Origin: Cercis canadensis
Lineage: Eukaryota > Streptophyta > Magnoliopsida > Fabales > Fabaceae
Assembly: GCA_003255065.1 (NCBI GenBank)
Contig: QAOA01006129.1
Location: 62,001-126,000 of the forward strand
Length of the DNA: 64,000 bases
Direction: 5' to 3'
The notes beneath the pieces are model-generated. The model saw only the letters and a program-made list of their open reading frames with translations, was not told the origin of the DNA and did no database searches. This document shows positions 1 to 11,454 of this stretch, piece after piece; the first letter of the stretch is position 1, and the number at the start of each line of letters is the position of its first letter. Both the position numbers and the translations under genes were made by a program.

Positions 1-349
1 TGCTAGTATCTCCTTGACTTAATTACTAACCTGTGATTTTTTTTTTTTGGTGGGGAAATGACTTAAATTGATAGCTCATGAGAAATATTTACCGAGAAGG
101 AAGCATTAACCAATTCACTAGATTGTTAATCAAGTTAAGAAGTGGTTAATGTTTCCCTTGTAGTAAATGTTTATTCAAGGCTATCATTTTTTAGTTATTT
201 CCCCCTCTTTTTCCCTTGATGAACTTGCAGCAGAGTTACAGTGGCAGTAAAATGGCATACCAGTGACCTGCATAACTTTAATTTTGATTTGTATTCAAAA
301 TGAACAAAAGTTTAATTAATTTGTTTGTTTCGAATTTCTTCCTCATCAG
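1..349 (+). other. Intron-like or upstream DNA of the AlaRS pseudogene
   Basis: AT-rich sequence with poly-T runs and no recognisable coding match. It ends in a good 3' splice acceptor (cctcatcag at 341-349) directly before the first AlaRS-like block, so it is best read as an intron of the duplicated gene. Nothing else was recognised. Confidence 0.4.
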
Positions 350-813
350 CTGCCATGCCTAGGACAGAGTCACCGAAAATGCTAGTGAAGCGCGTCAAGG
401 ACACGTACATCAAATTCTTCGAGGAGAAGAATCACGCAGACTAGAAACTAAGCCTTGTTGTGCGCCACAATGACCCCCACTCTTCTTTTTGCCAATGCTA
501 GTAGGGTTCTCTTTTTCTATGCCTCTTTGGATTCGTAGCTTCTATTAATTGAAGATGGGAATTTCGTTATTCTTTTTGAAGTTTATAGCTGTTTGTTACT
601 CTTGCAATTCCTAGCTGTTTGTTACTCTTGCAATTCTATACCTTATCTATGACATATTGGTTAACAATGTGATTGCTATTTGATACAACCCTAAATAGTT
701 TTCTTTTATGTAATTTAGATTATCCTTATTAATTATCTGTTAGGATTAGTAATGATCTCTTAATTAGAATGTATGTTCCTTGCGGACAAGGAACTACTTG
801 AAAAGGGGAGGAA

Positions 814-1053
814 TGATACGATAAGCATGGGCTATAGGAGTTATGGGTAGATAGGTCTCTTATCCTTATCTATTGTTATTATTATAGTTCCCTAGTTATC
901 TTTCAATTAGTATTATTATCGTATTGGGTAGTAGTTGTTTAGTAGGAGTCTTATGGCCTTTTGGTTATATAAGTGTGTTAGGTCGCATTGTAAAGAAATC
1001 AATCATCAATAAACCAGTTCTTAGTTCCCTGTTGCATCACTGTTGGTCACCCA
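814..1053 (+). repeat. LTR-like fragment inside the AlaRS pseudogene
   Basis: The segment starts TGATACG after a purine-rich stretch (aaaaggggaggaa, 801-813) like the tract before a 3' LTR, has a TATA-like box (tatataag, 966-973), and ends in CA at 1053 before TGGTA. It looks like a short LTR or an LTR piece. No partner LTR or target duplication was seen, and the superfamily is not certain. Confidence 0.5.
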
Positions 1054-1865
1054 TGGTAGGTGATGGAAAATAAAATATCAATTTCAAGACCAGTCAAGCC
1101 ATGAACTTTCAATTTGAATCCTGTGATCAATTTACTTTTTCTCAAATTAAATTTTTTTTTAAACAAAATGTTGAATAGAATATTTTAATAACTCATGCAA
1201 AACATATATAATGCTACAGTATATTGACTCTGGATCTTTATGTCTAATAATTGGTTTAATATCTCTGGATAGGACAATTTCTAGAAGATGGGTGATACTT
1301 GTCCTTGTGGACCTTGCACTGAAATACATTATGACATACTTGGCAATTGTGATGCTGTAGAATTGATTAATAATGATGATCCTACATGCATTGAGATATG
1401 GAATTTGGTGTTTATTCAGGTATCATATTGACAGGATGCCTTATGACTCATATTTGCTACCGCTGCTGAAATTGATGAGGTGGGCAGAGAATTCACCTCA
1501 AGATGCCAATGTTTTTTTATGCCCCTTGGAAACCTATAGCTAATGTACTTTCTTGAGTTGGTATAATTTGTTCCTTGAATGTATCTGTTGTGAAAATTTC
1601 CTTATGCCTCATAGTTAAGTTGAAATAATGGATTTGGTGTACTAGGCTCTTGGATTTAAATTTATGTCATTTTCATTAGAGGATGTATTTGTGCATATTC
1701 ACTTTAATTATTGTTTTGGTACTTTGACTATGACTTTGGGTTTAAACATGGAACCCACAAGCCCTGAGGATGGCCTTAGTACCACTCGGCTGTAAGCCGT
1801 TTGATGCATTCCCTTCAATTTTAATATAGTAATAAAAATCTTTACTTGTATAGGTGTGATCAACA

Positions 1866-1985
1866 CAATGAAGCCATCCTTTGCTGTAGGGTACTCAACC
1901 AAAAGGCCACCATACGTTGATGGGAACAACTATTTCTATTAGAAAGCAAGGATGGAGATGTTCTTACAATCTCTTGATTATATTG
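1866..1985 (+). mobile_element. Copia-type gag N-terminal scrap
   Basis: About 120 bases resemble the N-terminus of copia-type gag polyproteins (RPPYVDGNNYFY, then KARMEMFLQSLDY). The flanking sequence at 1700-1850 is repeat-like (a pyrimidine-rich segment with a 'gctgtaagccgtttgatgcattc' style core) but was not identified. It lies in an intron of the AlaRS pseudogene. Old, broken fragment. Confidence 0.5.
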
Positions 1986-4628
1986 CTTTCCACATGTCAA
2001 TTACCTTTAATTTCAAATGGTTGATAATATATCGGATATTTAAGTCTTCTCATAACTTGTTTGCAAGCAACTAGCACTCAATGGGAAAGTTGGAGCAGAT
2101 GATGTAGATAAAATTGACATGGCATACAGGGTTGTTGCAGATCACATTAGAACTCTGTCATTTGCCATAGCTGATGCATCTTGTCCTGGTATGATATTGT
2201 AGACCTGGTGTCTTTGTTAACTTCTTTTCCTTTTTTTGTACATGATTCTACATTGAAAGTTTTCTCTAAGTTGTCTTTTTCCCCAATATTGTAAGTAAGT
2301 GGGGATATATTTTACATAGGAATGATTTTGCTCTATTGGGGGTTATATTAAGAAGATAAATTTCCTTTGGACCATTTTGGAGGCTTTTGAGAATTAGATT
2401 TTGATTTTGGACCAGTTTAGCCATGATAGAAGTTTGGGAAAACATCGCGTGACCTTCTTTCTACTCCTCTTTGTCACTTTCACTTTTAATAATTGAGATT
2501 TCCATTTCATTTATGATCTTTTTAAGAGAGAAATAGAATTTAGCATCTTATTTATGGATGCGAAGTCTTAAAAGCTAAAGAGAGGTTTTTCAATGGGAAG
2601 GGGTATAGTATATTCAAAGAAAGTATTTTTTGTGTCAATGGTTAGGGAGTTTAGTTTGTTTCCAGTACTCAGCTTTTCTGTGGCATCCTTGAGCTGGAAG
2701 GATTTTTATAACTTTTTATTCATTTTAAATTTCTAATTAGATATACTTAATCAAACAATTTTTAACATCATTAGAATTAAGAAGGCGTCCAAGGTGTTAC
2801 CCCAAGTAAACATGGATTTGTAAGTAGATATTGTTCTAAGTAGGATTTTTTTTTCCCCAATGAATCCAGGCTTGTAAGTGTTGTGGTGAAAGTGACAGGT
2901 GATGTTTTGAAGTGCACATCAAGGAGGTAATTAAAGAGGAAGAGGAAAGTTTTGGCAAAACCTTAATTAAGATAAGGGTTATCATATGCATACAAGATTG
3001 TTTTAGGGGTCATTTGTCCATAGGACAGTCAACTCTCAACTAAGTTTTAATTCTAGTGAAATTGATGATTTATCATTGCTCTATGGATAGATTTTTTGGT
3101 AACTCTTCCTGTCATTGCATGCTTATGACCAAGAGAAAACTTAACTTATTTTGTTTCTCTTCAGGGTATTGAGAAATTTGAGATGGTTGTTCAACATGTT
3201 TAGGGAAAGACATTGAGTGTGGAGGCAAGTTAAATATGTTGATTCTATTCTCTGTTGTCACCTTCTGATAATATTTTCTCCAATACTGTTCAATTTACTT
3301 AGTTGTGCTATTCTTAAATTGGAATTTTGCAACATTATTGGCATATCCAGATGATATTTAGTCTTCATAATAATAATAGTATTTGAGACTTGTCTTGTCT
3401 ATGCGACTTTCTTCTTTTGTATCTTATTAATTGCCATTGAAAGGATTGTCATGAATTCTTTCAATCTCAGATTTTGAGATATGGATTTAGTCTAGTTACC
3501 TAGATATTGATCTTATTATATTTCTCCGTCAACAAGTTGGTGACTTGACTTATTGTAATTTTTACAATAATAGTAGTGTTTTTAAAAAATACCTTCCTTT
3601 GTTATCAGAGGAAATGCCATTCTAATCTTATTGTATGTTGGTCATGAAGATTGTCTAAACGTGAATTTTAGATGTTTTATACAGATTGGTGCAAAGTCTC
3701 AATTTACGACTTTACATGTTGTATGTGGCTACAGAAGTGTCAATTTCTTATTTGATGAAAGCAGATATCAAATGTTATATTACTATTTTGTAATTATTAT
3801 CTAATTTTAATTGTTTTACTCTCATCTATTCTTTTTGAATATGCCAATGGCCATTGTTTATTCAAATATCTTTCTATTGCAGGAAGCCTTTGTCTTGTTG
3901 GATACGTATGGATCTCACTAAGGGAGATGGAATGCTAGGTTGTGATTATGTATGAAATTGTTTTATTATGCCTACTCTGATTTAGTCCCCTAAGATTTTG
4001 CCTTTATCAGCTGATGGCAGAGGAACGAGGCTTACTTGTTGATGTTGAGGGTTTCAATAGTGTCATGGAAGCAAGCTACAAGAGAGAGATCAAGAAATGC
4101 TCAAAATAAAGTATAATATTTATTTATATTCTTCTTTTGTTTAAAATGTCATATTACATTTTTCTGAATCTTTATCAGTTAAATCTCAAAATTGAAAGAA
4201 ACCAAATAAACTAAAGGGTAAAAGAACATCAGAATGCATACTCATTTCTTCTCAACCCCTCCCCCTAATGTTATTGGCAGCAAGCTGGTGGTGCTATTGT
4301 CATGGATGCTGATGCTACCTCAGGATTATGCAAAAGGGGTATTGATGCAACTAATGATAGCTTAAAGGTAGTTTGGTTCAAGGTCTCTTTCTATCTTTTC
4401 CATTTTGTCAACATTTTGTCGGTAGGACAAATAGAGAAAGACACTAATGGGGAAAGAGTAAATTATTATCTTGCAATGGAATTTCACTTACAATAAACAC
4501 ATTTAGCATGCTACTCTTATACATTAGTTTTTCCATAAAATCTATCTAAGGAAGCACATTAGTTTTGTCTAGATGCATTTTTTGGCTACTTTTCTGATTA
4601 CAGCATTTTGGTAATTAATTATAATATA

Positions 4629-5606
4629 TTAACCCTAGACCCTCAACCCTAAACTTTAAACCTTAAATCCTTAACCCTTCACCCTAAATCATAAACTCAC
4701 TTAACCTTAACCCTAGAAGCTTAACCATAATTCCTAAACCTTAAATCTTAAAGCTTTAATCTTAAACCCTAAGTCCTAGAAACACTTAAACCTAATTCAT
4801 AAACCATAAACCTTAAATCATAAATCTTTAACCTTAACCCTAATCCTTAAATCTAAGAGCCTTAACAATAAACTCTAAACTTTATACACTAAACCCTAAA
4901 ACCTAGTCCTAAGTCCTAAACCTAAGTCTTAACCCTAAACCTTAAACCTTAAACTCTAAATCTTTAACCCTAAACCATAAAAACTTGACCCTTAACCGTA
5001 AACACTATAAACTAAACTATAAACCCTAGGCCCTTAACCCTTAACCTAAATCCTAGATGCATAAACCTTATCCACAAACCTTGTCCTAATCCTAAAGTCT
5101 AAACCCTAAACCTCAAACCCCAAACCCTTCACCCTAAATCCTAAATCATAGACCCTTAACCTCAACCCTAGACACTAAACTCACCTTAGACCCTAAACCC
5201 TAGACCATTAATCTCAACTCTAATCCTTAAAGCTTAGCCTTAACCTTTAACAATAAAATGTAAACCCTTAATGCTAGACCGTAATCTCTAAATCCTAGAT
5301 TCTAAACTCACCATTTACCCTAAAATCCTATACCCTATACCATATACCTTAAACTCATAATTCTTAACCCTAAATACTAAACCCTAAATAGGTTTAACCA
5401 TAAACTATAAACCCAAGATCTTAAACCCTAAAAAATTAATACTAAACCCAAAATCCTAAACCTTAAATTCCAAACCCTTAACCTTAGGCCCAAAATATAA
5501 ACCCTAGACACTAATCACCAAACCTTATGCCCTAACCTTGTCCCTAAGCCCTAAACCCTAGAGTCTTAATGCTTAATGCTAAACTCTAAACCCTAATCGC
5601 TCAAAC
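4629..5606 (-). repeat. Degenerate interstitial telomere-like repeat array
   Basis: Almost 1 kb of diverged CCCTAAA-type units on the + strand, such as aaccctaaa, aaccttaaa and ccctagac, i.e. TTTAGGG-type on the minus strand. This is the Arabidopsis-type plant telomere unit. Few units are perfect and there are no long homogeneous runs, so the array is old and not an active chromosome end. It lies exactly between the truncated AlaRS pseudogene and mitochondrial-type DNA. Confidence 0.85.
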
Positions 5607-6526
5607 ATAGAGAATATAACCTACATTGGTTAATGATGCGATGGGAGAAGTTTTAATTTTGTCATTTTTTCATCAATGTTGTCCCAGTCAAGGCTCGTCC
5701 ATGCCCAATCAATCCCAATGCACAAACCTTTGATCTTCCCCTAACTTTATAATCCACCCATCCTCCTCAGTCCCAGAAAGCCCTCTTATTATGGGCCTAG
5801 CCCTCTTTCTAAACTCAAGTCTTAGGTTCAGCGGCTTTCATTGTTGTCGAACACCTGCGCTAATAAAAAAAGGTTTCATCCCTTGAATGAATTAGTAAAC
5901 ACGAATTAATGGAATGAGGGTTCAAGAAACGAATAAGGAGGGGAATGACCTATCAATTATTGGTGGACCTTCCCTTGAATTGAATCGGTCATGAGTTGTT
6001 TAGGTTCTGGAATTCCATCTCTAGTTGGGAGTTTTGGTTCGAAGGTTATAAAATGTGGTATGGGTTCATCTCTCTTGGCCAGTTCAAGTTCAAGGAAATG
6101 GTGATCGAGCGGACCCAGACTTTAGATCTCTTCTCTATAGCGTGAGGTTTATTTCAAATCAAGAGTGTGTTTGGGAGGCCAGGGAAAGACGGATTGGATC
6201 GAGAGGCGATGCCTATGCCTCTTCTTTATTGATAGGATTCCCATCATTTGCAGTCTTTGGCGAAGGGGAGAAGACAAGGGCGAGGCATCGAACATGTTCT
6301 ATCCTCAACCTTAATCTGTCATTAGTAATATCAATCCGCTTTTCCTATTTACTAGTATACTGCGTGCTACAACTAGTAAGTTTTGGCTTGCCCCTTTCTC
6401 ATTATTAGTAGGATAGGTTTGGAACCCTATACAAGGTGTTGCTTGTTGCTCCCTCTATCTTGAAAGGGGCTTATGCACTCCACACGCTGCCTACTCTACT
6501 TGTTACCACTAAACGACGAAGCCAAT

Positions 6527-6598
6527 AATGGAATGAGGGACTTGAACCCTCAACCTCAACCTTGGCAAGGCTATGCTCTACCGTTAAGCTATTTCTGC
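6527..6598 (-). pseudogene. trnG-GCC: Decayed mitochondrial-type tRNA-Gly (GCC)
   Basis: On the minus strand a 72-base stretch begins GCAGAAATAGCTTAA and contains the anticodon arm CCTTGCCAAGG (anticodon GCC) and the T arm GAGGGTTCAAGTCCCTC. This matches the plant mitochondrial trnG-GCC as I remember it. The acceptor stem is damaged: the 5' side reads GCAGAAA and the 3' side TTCCATT, so several pairs are lost. It is a nuclear relic and is not expected to work. Confidence 0.85.
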
Positions 6599-7559
6599 CA
6601 TTACCGAGCAATTCACGTTTCACTTGATATGGACGACTTCTGTTTTTCCGCCAAACCACACTCTTAACCTTTGATCGAGCTACGAGCATGAGTAGGTAGG
6701 CTGCTAGGGGAGGGCTGGGGCTACCTTTTCAATCAATCTCAGGCTGCTTAGTGCTGCTACTGGTAAGAGTTCTTGGTCTCGAGTCGAGCTAAGGCGTCAT
6801 TTCGTTCTCGTAACGGGAGTGAGTGCACTGCAAAACCAAGCAAGTTACTCCTTTGCCTCGCAACGGTGGCATATGTCAAACAAGTTAAGTCATTTCCTAA
6901 GATAGCTCCTCTTATTCTAAGATAATCAAACCAACAGCTCCACGAGTCTGCTCGTAATCGATTGATTCTTGAGCCATTCGTTCTCCCCTCTCAGTTGGCG
7001 TTTGCTAGCCACTAATGCAAGTAAGAGAACCTACATTGAATGAACTTAAAGAATTGCATGACCAAATATCATTCCTTGCTTATGATCATTCCTTCTAATC
7101 GATGATACCCATAATCTGTTCATGCTAAGATCGAGTAGGATGCATCTAACAACTATTCATGAGATGGCAAAGCAAAAGTAATCAAGGCAATTGGCCTACT
7201 TGAGACATTGAATAGTGTCAATTTATGTTATGAGCTCCTACTTAAGCAACAAGAAGGTATTATAGCAAAGCAAAGAAAATGCTGCATTTGAGAACATCTA
7301 TTCAGGGATATCTAAATTATTGGATTAACCATATACAAAGGAAAAGAACAGTTCCTTATCTTGAATTTGAACCCTCGGACCCAGATAAGTAATTAACAGG
7401 GGATTTTAGGACATCTTAGCTCTAATAAAGCAACATCTGAATCATTACTGATTAACCCTTGTTTGCTTTCTCAACGCTAGGGCGATTGCCCGTGTGAGAA
7501 GGCTGATAAAAAGCCTGGTGACATAAATGCTTAAAACAAAAGATGTGGAACATGTATAA

Positions 7560-8060
7560 ATTATACAAATTCAATAAATGACAAAGCTTTTTTTTCATTA
7601 ATGCATAAGATAGTATGTGTCCATTACTGTAGAAATGAGTTTGGTCAAAGGGTCAGCAACCATTTCAAGGGTGAAGATATACTTCATAACCAATTGAAGT
7701 GAAGTTGGGAGTAAATGTGTGTTTTTTTTCTACCACGGAACTTGAGATCCTTTGCATAAGCTATTGCAGCCATGTTATCACGATAGATCACAACGGCCTT
7801 ATCTATATGTCCTAGAACGTCCAAACTTTGCAAGAATCTCCTTAACATATAGCCTCCATCACTGTAACTAAGTAGGCTACAAACTATGATTCCATCATGG
7901 ATAAGATTCCCTTCTTTCTTACTACACCACGTAATGGCTCCTCCACCAAGTATGAAGGTGTAGCCAGAAGTGGCTTTTCATTCATTCCTATTAGCAGACC
8001 CATATGAATCACGATATCCAGTCAATTGAGATTTCCACCTTGGTAGCACAAAGCTAGTTT
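7560..8060 (-). mobile_element. Ty1/copia RNase H fragment
   Basis: Reading the minus strand gives the end of a copia pol: LTGYRDSYGSAN, then SGYTFILGGGAITWCSKK, then a degenerate stretch, then VVIYRDNMAAIAYA and EMVADPLTK near the 3' end. These are the RNase H and post-RNase H motifs of plant copia elements. The rest of pol and both LTRs are absent, so it is a broken relic. Plant mitochondrial genomes also carry such copia scraps, so it may have arrived with the surrounding mitochondrial DNA. Confidence 0.8.
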
Positions 8061-9581
8061 TTTAGTTCCGTTTGATATTGAAATTATTGTAGCTTGCAAT
8101 ATAGTAGACCCATCAGACCAAACTATCGACTGTGCTTGCTATGCCTCTTGCATCTTCCCCCATTTATGTACAATTCATTCTACCTCTAGTACTTCCCCAG
8201 GAATCCCTAGACTAAAGGGGTACGAGTTATTCTTTTACTAAATGAAAAGCTGGGGAAAAGTAGAGAATGCAAACTCAGCTATTGGCCTCTCTCTCGTTAG
8301 GTAATTATGAGGCGAAAGCAGCTCTCTTGGAAGTAAGTCTCCCTACCATCTTAGTGGGACTAGTTTAATAAACTTCCACTTCAATTTCCTTAGCACAAAG
8401 CACTATGGAAGCTTCGCATCCTTTCTTTACTCTAACAAGTAAGCAAGTAAACTGCCAAGACTCATTTATTTTTGTTGTGGTAATGCCCTTCTAGAATTAC
8501 ATTTAACATCTCTTTATGACTTTCCCTATCAGCGCCTCGGGTCAATAGCCGAGCTCCATGACATTACTACCACAACTATCATTGTCTCGAGCCTAAAGAA
8601 TGAAAAGAACAAACTAAAGCGAGGTTTGATGTAATTGAACTTAACTGTCAGGAGAGGAGCACCATAAAACACCTTTACAATGAGTTTGCTGCTTTCTTTC
8701 ATAATAGAGTTGGGAATTATAACGACTAGCATAGAAGTCTCTCGCACACAAGGAGATGTTGCTACTGGATGTCACGGTTCTGGGGCGCCATAATCCTTCT
8801 TTCCAGAACAATCAAGGGGCATTGTCTTCCTTTAGCTTTCAAAGGTAGAGGCTACATCAATCATCACTTAGTGAGCTATTTATTGCCACTAATAGCACTT
8901 CACTTGCATGCAAGGTGGCACGCTAGGTAGAGCTACCACGCGCAGGTGAAGGAGATGCATTGCTAGTATTGGTTGTACTGGACAAGCTCTCAGGGAATAA
9001 TCTTTCTTATTTCTTACTTTTTTTCCCATGACTAGGAATGGGCAAATAAAAAATTTCACTTTGAATTCTAGTCCTTAACATCCTACTACTCATGGTGTGT
9101 CACGAACAATATTGGAAATGAACGGAGAAGTGGTGGAACGTGTAGAACCACATATTAGATCACTCTAGTGCAACACAAAGCTGCTGACGTTGAGTTGGCT
9201 CGTATGCCTCTAGCTATGCCTTGCTTACTCCCCCAGCACAGTGGAGGTTCTGTAGCACGTCATGAGCACCGAGCTAAGGGGCAGTTGAGCAACTCAAGCG
9301 AATTGCCCTACCTTACTACAACATAAGGACAAAGGGATAAGGTTGTGAAGGTGGCCTCGTTATCCATACCTCCGGTCAAAGGAATGGAGGACCGACTAAC
9401 TCAGGTCTTGAAGTACCTATCAAGGGTGATAGTGGATACCCTACTAGAACGTGTAACCCACCTACTATCTTATTCAACTACATTTGTTCCTATAATCCAT
9501 AGCCTAACAGAACCCAGCATCGGGGGACAACCCACCCATGCAGCTAGCAGGGAGGATGGCACTACTGGCTAAGATTGTCCA

Positions 9582-9589
9582 ACGAAAAC
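9582..9589 (+). repeat. hAT target site duplication, left copy
   Basis: acgaaaac; the partner at 11447-11454 is gcaaaaat. The two agree at five of eight positions and all three differences are transitions, as expected of an aged 8-bp duplication. Confidence 0.6.
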
Positions 9590-10535
9590 TAGTGTTTTAA
9601 AAACCGAACCGAACTGGGCAATCAGACCGGTGCCCGGTTAGGATACTGGTTCTGTTAAAATGAGGGGTAAACTGTTTAGGCTATTGAACCGATAAAAACC
9701 GATGAACCGGTATTGGTTTGGAATAACCAGACAGTTCAAAAATTTTATTTAAAAAAAAAAAAAATTGCCAGCTCATTCATGGCAATCCCTTCTCCATTCT
9801 CTTCTTCTCCTTTCCCCCCATTCCTTCTCCACTCTCGGCCCTAATCTCCATTCAACCTCCGGCAGACACCCATCAACACTAGCAAACACACCAGTGTTCT
9901 CCTATTTCCAGCACCGGTGAGTCCCTCTTTATTAGTATTAGTATTTCACTATTTTACTTTCTTGATTTAGCTTAGCCTCTTTATTCCTTATACTTGAAAT
10001 TTTGATTTTAGTGACTATAACTTGATCAAAGTTAGGATTTTGTGTGTGTTTGTGCTAATTACTTCACTTTGTTATGGTTGATGTATGAATGTAGAGGTTC
10101 TTTTTCCTTAGTACTGCAGAAAATGATATCCTACAAATTATGATTACATAGGCTCCATGGAAGCTTTAATATGAAATCAAATACATGACAAAATGTCAAT
10201 ATTTTAGTGGTTAGTTCCATATCAAACTTCCTTCTTCATTGAAGCCTTCTGTCTTATCCATCTCTAATCTGGTGCTGATTATATTACTTCTAGCATAGTG
10301 ATCCATTGGGCTAGCCCTTCCATTGCTCGTAGTGTTTCCCATGTTGGAAGAAATGGATAAACATGATTCATTTCTTCGTAAGTGTCCTCTAAGAATCTGC
10401 AAGAATCACAATTCACAAAACTAATCAATTATGTCTTAGATATGTATTATAGACTAACATAAAGATGCCAACTAAGTTCTATTTTTGAGTGAAAATATTG
10501 ATATATATGTTTGTGCAAATCTTATCTTGCTAACT

Positions 10536-10558
10536 CTATATATATATATATATATATA
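10536..10558. repeat. (TA)n microsatellite
   Basis: About 11 TA units directly before the adapter-like bases and the N. This is a typical place for reads to end and for a contig join to be forced. Confidence 0.85.
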
Positions 10559-10575
10559 AGATCGGAAGAGCGTCN
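10559..10575 (+). other. Sequencing adapter remnant and single N (assembly artefact)
   Basis: AGATCGGAAGAGCGTC at 10559-10574 is identical to the first 16 bases of a standard Illumina TruSeq adapter, as I remember it. It is followed at once by the only N seen in the window. The bases are not genomic; the sequence on either side of this point may be misjoined or missing. Confidence 0.93.
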
Positions 10576-11446
10576 ATATGATATAGTTAATTAGGACTAT
10601 ATAAGGAAGGAAGTTCATGTAAAAAGCTTTACTATTCATATATCCAAAGAGACCTTCCTTTGAAATTATATTACTGAAGACTAATTAAAAAGTGCCAAAT
10701 AAAGACTAATTAAACAAATTGTGCTTGTGTTTAACTTATTAATGAGATTGATTTCTGAAAAAAGGTATGCCTTATGAATTATTCTACAGCACTGAAAATG
10801 GGTTCGAAATATAGTTCTCTAGTTGTTCTCTTGTTACTAGTGCATTCTTTGGTTTAACAAATTGTGCTATTCTCTTGTTTAACAAATTGTGTTGTTTGCA
10901 CCCATTTTGAACTAATTTGATATATTTAGTGCTTACTGCTATATCATTTTTTTTCCTCTTGCTCTGTGATGTTATAGCAGCATATGAGATATCTTAGATT
11001 CAATTGGTATATGAAATGATAGTTATGAAAGTGGCGAGATTAACTTAAGTGAGACACATATTTGGCTCAACAAAGATCTTTCTCAATTTGAGAAGAATGC
11101 ATGAAGATGGAAAATGTGTTTGATGACTTAAGTTTGTGCTATCTATTTTGTTTTGAGACTTTGAATTTGAGATTATGGTTGTCTTTGAATTGTGAATTTG
11201 AGACTTGTTTGACTATAAGTTATGATTATGTTAAATGCTTAATTCTTTGTGAATTAGTTTGAGTAAGTTTTAAATACTTTTCTTTGTTTTGTAGTCATTT
11301 TTGGTTATTTTATGAGCAATATGTTATATTATAAATTTTTAAAAACATGTTTTTAGTGTGACCGGTTCGACCTTTTGGTCCAACTGGTATGATCGGTCAT
11401 TTTTTGTCATACCAATTCACTCACCGCTTCAATTTTTTAAACATTG

Positions 11447-11454
11447 GCAAAAAT
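11447..11454 (+). repeat. hAT target site duplication, right copy
   Basis: gcaaaaat, partner of the left copy at 9582-9589; it differs from that copy only by transitions. Confidence 0.6.

Larger units (their letters stand above)
350..4382 (+). pseudogene. ALATS: Alanyl-tRNA synthetase pseudogene, N-terminal half, introns kept
   Basis: A functional AlaRS charges tRNA-Ala; this copy cannot. Eight exon-like blocks match the plant enzyme in order: about 350-499 (TYIKFFEEKNH, then a HNDP-like stretch), 1273-1419 ([29 protein letters not shown]), 2076-2188 ([18 protein letters not shown]), 2870-2971 (EEEESFGKTLIK), 3165-3224 (GIEKFE), 3883-3936 (EAFVLLDTYG), 4011-4110 (LMAEERGLLVDVEGFN) and 4281-4382 ([13 protein letters not shown]). 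Most blocks have AG acceptors and GT donors, so this is a DNA-level duplication and not a retrocopy. Damage includes TAG where the family has Trp (442-444 and 1282-1284), TAG at 3201-3203 where it has Gln, an extra C in the run at 473-477, and frame changes in the blocks at 2870, 3883 and 4011. Exons between the first two blocks and around 1420-2075 are missing. The C-terminal half is absent, because telomere-like repeats begin 250 bases after the last block. Family identity is from memory of the conserved protein. Confidence 0.88.
5607..9589. other. Nuclear mitochondrial DNA insert (NUMT), left part
   Basis: Composition changes abruptly after the telomere-like array to less AT-rich sequence in the style of plant mitochondrial intergenic DNA. 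A decayed mitochondrial trnG-GCC (6527-6598) anchors the origin. Apart from that tRNA and a copia fragment (about 7560-8060) I recognise no gene. Short open frames, for example 6055-6408, have no recognisable product. The block appears to continue at 11455 on the far side of the hAT insertion, where nad7 sequence lies. The left boundary and uniform origin of the block are inferred. Confidence 0.6.
9590..11446 (+). mobile_element. Non-autonomous hAT-type DNA transposon
   Basis: The left end TAGTGTTTTAAAAACCGAAC and the reverse complement of the right end, CAATGTTTAAAAAATTGAAG, form an imperfect terminal inverted repeat of the hAT type (CAGTG-like). The flanks fit an aged 8-bp target duplication. 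Both subterminal regions are rich in ACCGG/CCGGTT motifs (9620-9720 and 11355-11400), which in hAT elements commonly serve as transposase binding sites. The 1.86-kb interior has no recognisable BED finger or hAT dimerisation domain, so it is probably a deletion derivative moved by another element. It was inserted into the mitochondrial-type DNA and is therefore younger than that transfer. Confidence 0.75.

Noticed and set aside
4302-4496. A 64-codon open frame as a small gene
   Set aside because: It is the last AlaRS-like exon read through into its intron.
4629-5606. A true chromosome end
   Set aside because: The repeats are strongly diverged and are flanked by other DNA on both sides.
6055-6408. 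A 117-codon open frame in mitochondrial-type DNA
   Set aside because: No recognisable domain and no match to a known mitochondrial gene; chance open frame in less AT-rich DNA.
6471-6689. Overlapping open frames on both strands
   Set aside because: They span the decayed trnG-GCC and show no protein match.
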